The notes below the pieces were generated by a model. That model was not told the origin of the DNA. It ran no database searches and saw only the letters and a program-made list of their open reading frames with translations. A stretch of DNA of 64,000 nucleotides from Candidula unifasciata (lineage: Eukaryota > Mollusca > Gastropoda > Stylommatophora > Geomitridae), in the NCBI GenBank assembly GCA_905116865.2, contig CAJHNH020007579.1, positions 1-64,000 on the forward strand. The letters are read 5' to 3'. Positions 56,411 to 64,000 of the stretch are shown here, piece after piece (within the stretch, counting starts at the first letter, position 1; each line of letters opens with the position of its first letter). The translations under genes were made by a program, and so were the position numbers.

Positions 56411-59400
56411 CAGTAGTTCTCAATCTGTGGGTCGCGACACTTTTTGGGGTCGAACGAATCTTTCCCAGGGGTCGCAAAAGACCATCAGAAAGCACATATT
56501 CTAGGAAGTTATGAAGTAGCAAAGAAAATAATTGTATGGTTAGGGGTCGCCACAACATGAGAAACTGTATTAAAGGGTCGCCACAACATGAGGAACTGTA
56601 TTAAAGTGTCGCCACAACATGAGGAACTGTATTAAAGGGTTGCCACAACATGAGGAACTGTATTAAAGTGTCGCCACAACATGAGGAACTGTATTAAAGT
56701 GTCGCCACAACATGAGGAACTGTATTAAAGGGTTGCCACAACATGAGGAACTGTATTAAAGGGTCGCCACAACATGATGAACTGTATTAAAGGGTCGCCA
56801 CAACATGAGGAACTGTATTAAAGTGTCGCCACAACATGAGGAACTGTATTAAAGTGTCGCCACAACATGAGGAACTGTATTAAAGGGTTGCCACAACATG
56901 AGGAACTGTATTAAAGGGTTGCCACAACATGAGGAACTGTATTAAAGTGTCGCCACAACATGAGGAACTGTATTAAAGGGTTGCCACAACATGAGGAACT
57001 GTATTAAAGGGTTGCCACAACATGAGGAACTGTATTAAAGGGTCGCCACAACATGAGGAACTGTATTAAAGGGTCGCCACAACATGAGGAACTGTATTAA
57101 AGGGTCGCCACAACATGAGAAACTCTATTAAAGGGTCGCCACAACATGATGAACTGTATTAAAGGGTCGCCACAACATGAGAAACTCTATTAAAGGGTCG
57201 CCACAACATGAGGAACTGTATTAAAGGGTCGCCACAACATGAGAAACTCTATTAAAGGGTCGCCACAACATGATGAACTGTATTAAAGGGTCGCCACAAC
57301 ATGAGAAACTCTATTAAAGGGTCGCCACAACATGAGGAACTGTATTAAAGGGTCGCCACAACATGAGAAAAACTCTATTAAAGGGTCGCCACAACATGAT
57401 GAACTGTATTAAAGGGTCGCCACAACATGAGAAACTCTATTAAAGGGTCGCCACAACATGATGAACTGTATTAAAGGGTCGCCACAACATGAGGAACTGT
57501 ATTAAAGGGTCGCCACAACATGATGAACTGTATTAAAGGGTCGCCACAACATGAGAAACTCTATTAAAGGGTCGCCACAACATGATGAACTGTATTAAAG
57601 GGTCGCCACAACATGAGGAACTGTATTAAAGGGTCGCCACAACATGATGAACTGTATTAAAGGGTCGCCACAACATGAGGAACTCTATTAAAGGGTCGCC
57701 ACAACATGAGGAACTGTATTAAAGGGTCGCCACAACATGAGGAACTGTATTAAAGGGTCGCCACAACATGAGGAACTGTATTAAAGGGTCGCCACAACAT
57801 GAGAAACTCTATTAAAGGGTCGCCACAACATGATGAACTGTATTAAAGGGTCGCCACAACATGAGAAAACTCTATTAAAGGGTCGCCACAACATGAGGAA
57901 CTGTATTAAAGGGTCGCCACAACATGAGAAACTCTATTAAAGGGTCGCCACAACATGATGAACTGTATTAAAGGGTCGCCACAACATGAGAAACTCTATT
58001 AAAGGGTCGCCACAACATGAGGAACTGTATTAAAGGGTCGCCACAACATGAGAAACTCTATTAAAGGGTCGCCACAACATGATGAACTGTATTAAAGGGT
58101 CGCCACAACATGAGAAACTCTATTAAAGGGTCGCCACAACATGAGGAACTGTATTAAAGGGTCGCCACAACATGAGAAACTCTATTAAAGGGTCGCCACA
58201 ACATGATGAACTGTATTAAAGGGTCGCCACAACATGAGAAACTCTATTAAAGGGTCGCCACAACATGATGAACTGTATTAAAGGGTCGCCACAACATGAG
58301 GAACTGTATTAAAGGGTCGCCACAACATGATGAACTGTATTAAAGGGTCGCCACAACATGAGAAACTCTATTAAAGGGTCGCCACAACATGATGAACTGT
58401 ATTAAAGGGTCGCCACAACATGAGGAACTGTATTAAAGGGTCGCCACACAACATGATGAACTGTATTAAAGGGTCGCCACAACATGAGGAACTCTATTAA
58501 AGGGTCGCCACAACATGAGGAACTGTATTAAAGGGTCGCCACAACATGAGGAACTGTATTAAAGGGTCGCCACAACATGAGGAACTGTATTAAAGGGTCG
58601 CCACAACATGAGAAACTCTATTAAAGGGTCGCCACAACATGATGAACTGTATTAAAGGGTCGCCACAACATGAGAAACTCTATTAAAGGGTCGCCACAAC
58701 ATGAGGAACTGTATTAAAGGGTCGCCACAACATGAGAAACTCTATTAAAGGGTCGCCACAACATGATGAACTGTATTAAAGGGTCGCCACAACATGAGAA
58801 ACTCTATTAAAGGGTCGCCACAACATGAGGAACTGTATTAAAGGGTCGCCACAACATGAGGAACTGTATTAAAGGGTCGCCACAACATGAGAAAACTCTA
58901 TTAAAGGGTCGCCACAACATGATGAACTGTATTAAAGGGTCGCCACAACATGAGAAACTCTATTAAAGGGTCGCCACAACATGAGGAACTGTATTAAAGG
59001 GTCGCCACAACATGAGGAACTGTATTAAAGGGTCGCCACAACATGAGAAACTCTATTAAAGGGTCGCCACAGCATGAGGAACTGTATTAAAGGGTCGCCA
59101 CAACATGAGGAACTGTATTAAAGGGTCGCCACAACATGAGGAACTGTATTAAAGGGTCGCCACAACATGAGGAACTGTATTAAAGGGTCGCCACAACATG
59201 ATGAACTGTATTAAAGGGTCGCCACAACATGAGGAACTCTATTAAAGGGTCGCCACAACATGAGGAACTGTATTAAAGGGTCGCCACAACATGAGGAACT
59301 GTATTAAAGGGTCGCCACAGCATGAGGGACTGTATTAAAGTGTCGCCACAACATGAGGAACTGTATTAACGGGTCGCCACAACATGAGGAACTCTATTAA

Positions 59401-59992
59401 AGGGTCGCCACAACATGAGGAACTCTATTAAAGGGTCGCCACAACATGAGGAACTCTATTAAAGTGTCGCCACAGCATGAGGAACTGTATTAAAGGGTCG
59501 CCACAACATGAGGAACTGTATTAACGGGTCGCCACAACATGAGGAACTGTATTAAAGGGTCGCCACAACATGAGGAACTGTATTAAAGGGTCGCCACAGC
59601 ATGAGGGACTGTATTAAAGTGTCGCCACAACATGAGGAACTGTATTAACGGGTCGCCACAACATGAGGAACTCTATTAAAGGGTCGCCACAACATGAGGA
59701 ACTCTATTAAAGGGTCGCCACAACATGAGGAACTGTATTAAAGGGTCGCCACAACATGAGGAACTGTATTAAAGGGTCGCCACAACATGAGGAACTCTAT
59801 TAAAGGGTCGCCACAACATGAGGAACTGTATTAAAGGGTCGCCACAACATGAGGAACTGTATTAAAGGGTCGCCACAACATGAGGAACTGTATTAAAGGG
59901 TCGCCACAACATGAGGAACTGTATTAAAGGGTCGCCACAACATGAGGAACTGTAATAATGGGTCCCGGCATTAGGAAAGTTGAGAACCACTA
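56411..59992. mobile_element. SPIN-like hAT element expanded by an internal satellite
   Basis: It starts CAGTAGTTCTCAATCTGTGG and ends TTGAGAACCACTA, so the ends are inverted repeats. The 8-bp ACGTAGAG flanks both ends (56,403-56,410 and 59,993-60,000). Non-repeat parts (GGGGTCGAACGAATCTTTCC, AGACCATCAGAAAGCACATA) resemble SPIN/hAT non-autonomous elements as I recall them. No transposase. Confidence 0.85.
56540..59955. repeat. 31-bp satellite inside the hAT element, about 110 copies
   Basis: The unit is GGGTCGCCACAACATGAGGA plus ACTGTATTAAA. Variants AGAAACTCTA, ATGAACTGTA and AGGAACTGTA recur in an ordered pattern (about 93-155 bp), a higher-order structure. One such unit belongs to the normal hAT element end. 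Confidence 0.95.
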
Positions 59993-60029
59993 ACGTAGAG
60001 GAAAGAAACAAAGAATAGATCACTTTTTC

Positions 60030-60295
60030 ACACTTTTAGGCGCATTGGGCATATGAGAAGAGCACCCATATTTTTACAGACCAATCGGCACTAGGTGGGT
60101 AATGTGGTCAGCATTACGCGGCCGTCTTTACTTCCCCAGGACAGCCATCCTGGTACACATTTTAGGCTGGGGTCGACCTGCGACGCCCCATACCATGATA
60201 AATCCACGCAGCCAGCAGTGGGTTTCGATCGCGGTACGTTTGAATTACGAGTCAGACTCGCAACGCCAAAGCCACAAACGCCGCTAACGTCGAAG
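60030..60295 (-). mobile_element. SINE copy joining family 2-like head and shared tail
   Basis: The minus strand ends with a tRNA-like head near 60,295 and has CATGGTATGGGGCGTCGCAG and the shared tail (GGGTAATGTGGTCAGCATTA on plus). It matches 6,430-6,630 in the other orientation. Confidence 0.7.
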
Positions 60296-60329
60296 AAGGG
60301 GAAATGAATTTTCCTACCATCTGTTGGTT

Positions 60330-60620
60330 AACGAATTGTAACAATCCATCGTGGCTGTGCTGCCATCAAGGAGTGTCTATAAGTCAACAAAAATGTTTGC
60401 AGTCAGTACGTGCACTGCAAATTGCCAGGAATTGCTAGTGTCAACAAAGATTACTTTTGATCCATTTATAGCCTGGATACATTCTGATAGAGCACCGTCA
60501 TCGCCGCCGCCCGCACCCATGGTGTACCAGTTTCCAGAGCTGTGTGTTTGGGGAACCTGACTTATGACGTAGATGATTCTACAGGCTGTACCATTCACCG
60601 CTCTTTGAGAAGGCAAGTCG
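60330..60620 (-). other. Unrecognised open frame
   Basis: A 79-codon minus frame has CRIIYVISQVPQTHSSGNW and ECIQAINGSKVIFVDTSNSW. No domain is recognised, it has no clear splice donor in the phase exon 1 needs, and it sits among transposon debris. It could be an old exon or element. Confidence 0.25.
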
Positions 60621-60769
60621 TTTCTCTGATGCTATCAATCCTTATACCCTTGCGTGTGTATTCATCAAACACAGAGTGACCTCACTGAACCCCACCTGAA
60701 TGTGTATTTTAACAATTTCAAACTACCCAGCCCGTTGAAGGAAATCAACGTCTCTCGCGTCTTTCTTTT

Positions 60770-61035
60770 ATTTTCTTTCTTCTTGGCGTTCACTGGTTAT
60801 AAACCGTGGTGGAAAGTTCTGGTTGTTCGCCCACTTCTGGACTTGAGTTGTTGTTTTTTTTAAAATGAGCTTTGCGCGTTCATCCGTTTTACACATCTGT
60901 CTTATTTTAATGGAAACTGTTGGTTCCTTGCCTCTCAGGCAGTTATACTCTGACTTCAAAGAAAACATCCCTAATTTGTCAACTCTTACGTCATGCTTGT
61001 CAGGCGGCAAGGTCTATTCTCCGCACCGGATACCG
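60770..61035 (-). mobile_element. TTC-linked retroelement family copy (diverged)
   Basis: GGCGTTCACTGGTTATAAAC, ACTGTTGGTTCCTTGCCTCT and CTCTTACGTCATGCTTGTCA match the family; the left edge again has a TTC-rich run. Confidence 0.62.
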
Positions 61036-61039
61036 CCTG

Positions 61040-61545
61040 ACCTTAAAATGTCCCTGGGTATGACAGGAAATTTTTCGCACTGAGAACCATCTGACCTCAA
61101 ATGCCACTGGGGTAAAAACATTTTCCGCACCGGGTATCATCTGACCTTGCTACGCACTCGGTAAAAGTTCCTCATAAAACCCGATGAAGTGCTATACAAG
61201 TTCATGTGTCAATATGCCGCCAAAATTGTCCTTAGCACAGGTTATTAGCGCAGCCCTGCACGGCGCTGCCTATTGATGACCCTACCTGTTGCAGATTTGT
61301 CAGTGAAAATCCCCGGTTCTTGCGCGGCTGTGTTTGTACAAGTCAACGCTGTGATCCGGCAGCTCACAGACTCGGCAATACAAACAGGGAAGGGGCAGCC
61401 CCCGTGGATCAGAGGTGGGCCTCTTCTAATAATGGCAGATTGGAGGAGTGAGGTGTCACGGGAATTGTTTGATCCCTAGCTAGGACATTGGGGTCTGTAC
61501 ACTGGGGATTTGTTCCAACTAGGGATTCGGGAACATGTTGGGGAG
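61040..61545. other. Unassigned sequence
   Basis: Three loose copies of CCGCACCGG...CTGACCT at 61,020-61,160. No gene recognised. Confidence 0.35.

Positions 61546-61548
<3 letters not shown>

Positions 61549-61638
<90 letters not shown>
61549..61638. repeat. GA microsatellite
   Basis: About 45 uninterrupted GA units. Confidence 0.95.
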
Positions 61639-61639
<1 letters not shown>

Positions 61640-61641
<2 letters not shown>

Positions 61642-62750
61642 CAGATGCGTACATAAATCGTGAAAGATAGGGAGAAGACACACACATAGAGAGATGACGA
61701 AAGAGCTAGAAACAGATAGAAAAATACAGATAGAGAAATGGCAGCAGAGAAAACGAATTAACAAACATACCAACGAAATTTGTTCCCAAGGGTTACAAAC
61801 TCGACACGTAAGCCCATCTCACATTCGGCCCTTTTACTCAATCATCTTTTCAATCGCAACTGCATTTTAGTGAAAGGGGGGAGGGGAGAGAGAGAGAGAT
61901 GTACAACTGTTCACTGATAGGTGGGAAATAATTATTGACATCTCGCATCCTCTCATTTCAAAGCGAGAGAATCGTCTTCACCACACTAGGATGTGTCCTA
62001 TATAGTTCTTAATTAATTAAATAACAGAAAGTGTATTGATTGGCACTCATAGAAAGAATTAGAAAGATAGAAGAACACATTAGACAACATAAAAATCGAA
62101 AGCTATAGTTACCGTGCCGGGAATTGAACCTGACACCTCCAGACGGCGTTTGCGCCTTGCCATGGATACAAGTGCACTAAGAACATGGTCAACAAGGCAC
62201 CCCCCAAAAAAATGTGTCCTATTGGCCATGTCTATCGTACAGCTTGAAATCCACAACTATGGAATACGGACAGAATTCATTTCAAACCATTGAAATGGCA
62301 CCATAGATCTTAAATTGGACCCCCCCCCCCTCCCTCTCCCACAGGGCTGGTCGTCTGCTACATGATGCTCTGTAACTCCAGTCGCTAGTCGAGGTTCCAG
62401 CTTCACTGCAGACCTGTTGTCCCATGTGTGATCCCTCCCTGGGTCAGTGACAATCCTACAAAATCTCCTTCACTGTCCCATTTAAAAAGTAGTGATAAAT
62501 ATGTCAGTCCCAGCAATGTCTGGAAGATCGCACACGCAAAGTAAATGCATAAGGCAGATCGTCAGAGGTTGGTACTGTTTTTGCTGCTCTGGATGCGTTC
62601 ATTTATACTTAGTTCTGAGAGTGCTTTTATAAACCTCAAGGCTGCGGTTTGGTTTTGTGTATGTCTGGCTGAGTTGGTCTTCAACATTACTTTGCGAATT
62701 TGTGACGCCAGAGGCGTAACCGGGATATCATGTCAGACTTATATTTGATA
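61640..62750. other. Unassigned sequence with a tRNA-like SINE head
   Basis: At 62,105-62,170 the minus strand has GCAAGGCGCAAACGCC and B box AGGTTCAATTCCCGGC. The acceptor stem of a tRNA is not closed, so it is read as a SINE remnant. Nothing else was recognised. Confidence 0.4.
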
Positions 62751-62756
62751 GATCAA

Positions 62757-62915
62757 CCCTAATTTGATACGTGATGTGGTCAACATCTCGCTGGCCGCCT
62801 TTACTTCCCAACACATTACATGGTACCCATTTAAGGCTGAGTCGAACTGGGAGCCAAAATCGGTTTTGAAGAAAACAACTGTGACTTGATTTGGATGTGA
62901 ACACAAGACATTCGA
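62757..62915 (-). mobile_element. SINE family 1 fragment
   Basis: It matches ATGTGGTCAACATCTCGCTG, CCGCCTTTACTTCCCA and AAGGCTGAGTCGAACTGGGA of the family body. Confidence 0.65.
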
Positions 62916-63109
62916 GCATTTACAATCATGGCTTCCAGTCGTTTGAAAGGATCTATGTTGTTACAACCAATTCTAAAATCACCGTGAAAGTTGTGTGTCA
63001 ACAACATCGAGGTTTGTTTAAATGGATCTCAACTATACGTACAACTGATTCGTGGAGTCGTGGAATCTTAAGCAATCACTGGAGCTGACATGCTATGTCG
63101 GTCGTTCAA

Positions 63110-63262
63110 CCTCACCAGGATCGCACAACGAGCGACCAAACCCGGTGACACAAAGTACCACCATTTGGATGAGGATTACCCAAGCACGTCTAAGAAACCC
63201 CGTTCAAGCATTAGGTTAAAATAGGGCCCTGGACTATAGCCGGGGTGGGGTTTTAACTCATC
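63110..63262 (-). mobile_element. Repeat family E fragment
   Basis: ACACAAAGTACCACCATTTG, GAGGATTACC and GAAACCCCGTTCAAGCATTA correspond to the family E words. Diverged. Confidence 0.5.
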
Positions 63263-63309
63263 TGCTACAAAACATTTCTCATAAAACAATGGGCCAAAGA
63301 GAAGAAACA

Positions 63310-63590
63310 CACCTACATCCTGCATGATCTTAGCAACAGGGAGAATTGGCTCATAAACAGCATCCTGTCCCGAAAGCCGATGTATTTTTGCCTTGTTAAA
63401 CGTTATTGTGGTCTGGAGAGAACGGTGACGGAAGGTACAGTTTCCAGAAAACGAGACGTGACTAAAGATTATTTTCTATCAAAACACATAGGGCGGGCTA
63501 AAGAGATACTTTCAGGACAGCCATAACGAAAACGACGTTCTGTAAAGGACCTGATGATGATGATGATGATGATGACGATACAGACAAAAT
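63310..63590 (+). mobile_element. LINE 3' end with GAT tail
   Basis: Translation: NRENWLINSILSRKPMYFCL, VKRYCGLERTVTEGTV, then decayed, ending in a GATGATGATGATGATGATGA tail. Same family as 21.6 and 38.6 kb. Confidence 0.72.
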
Positions 63591-64000
63591 ACTTGCAAAA
63601 GTGGATAATCAATAAACTACCTATTCTGACATTACCTTGCAACAAAACGATCTGAAAATAACCCCAAATTACCGAACACTACACGAAACGACGGGAGGGG
63701 AGATAAGCAAACAAAAGAGTTGCCTGTGTTAGGTTTTCAAGTAGATCTATTTGCCTAATTCAATGTTTCAGCCGGCGACAAAAGAGCAGAACTATTTCCT
63801 AGTGTGCACAAGCTATTTTCACCCCTCCTACATTTTTTGTTCAGTGGTCGCAATTGTCTTTGTTTAAAAGGATAAGAGATGTAAACTTTAGAAAATCTGC
63901 AGTTTGCTTCCCTTTGAAAGTGATCAACACGTATCCTGTTGGTCAGCTTGACACGATACAATTGGAACACATTAATTGCTCAGTGAAACATATAATATCT
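63591..64000. other. Unassigned sequence at window edge
   Basis: A 71-codon minus frame at 63,755-63,970 has no recognised domain. Nothing else seen. Confidence 0.35.

Noticed and set aside
56540..59955. Regularly spaced 31-bp repeats resembling a CRISPR array
   Set aside because: There are no unique spacers; units are contiguous and lie inside a transposon in an animal genome.
62105..62170. tRNA gene candidate
   Set aside because: It has a B box but no closed acceptor stem or proper anticodon arm spacing; more likely a SINE head.

Overview
The window is eukaryotic, and metazoan: a long intron-rich minus-strand gene encodes DSL and EGF domains, a mucin-like region and a transmembrane segment. 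Tandem repeats and decayed retroelements fill most of the rest. Several features point to a lophotrochozoan, probably a gastropod mollusc: an R2-like LINE with a restriction-like endonuclease, RNase H-bearing LINEs, tRNA-headed SINEs and a SPIN-like hAT element (a family I recall being reported from a pond snail). The species is an inference; the gene content is read directly.

Host gene: I could follow one minus-strand gene from 55.9 kb down to a stop codon at 8.83 kb through 21 coding exons. Junctions have GT/AG borders and the phases match across every intron. This gives at least about 2,604 codons; the signal peptide and first exon were not found. The predicted protein has the C-terminal part of an MNNL-like region, then four copies of a module (DSL, an EGF with a CCC motif, then one or two more EGFs). 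A Ser/Thr-rich mucin stretch of roughly 950 residues follows, then about six copies of an unrecognised module encoded by alternating short and long exons. It ends in one transmembrane helix and a 57-residue tail finishing in TDL, a possible PDZ ligand. It looks like a Notch-ligand-related cell-surface protein, but four DSL domains and a repeat-rich stalk are not the usual Delta/Jagged plan.

Flanks and introns: 0-8 kb holds two head-to-tail R2-like elements, RNase H LINE pieces and SINEs. Introns are packed with minisatellites (units of 19 to 70 bp) and long GAA tracts (sense strand of the gene). Several arrays can be traced to their origin: a 45-bp array copies the gene's own 3' splice site, a 44-bp array grew inside a LINE reading frame, a 70-bp array lies inside a SINE, and a 31-bp, 3.4-kb satellite at 56.5-59.95 kb grew inside a SPIN-like hAT element that still has its 8-bp target duplication. 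From 60 to 64 kb there are only SINE/LINE fragments and unassigned sequence.

No CRISPR array, bacterial operon, intact rRNA or intact tRNA gene was seen.
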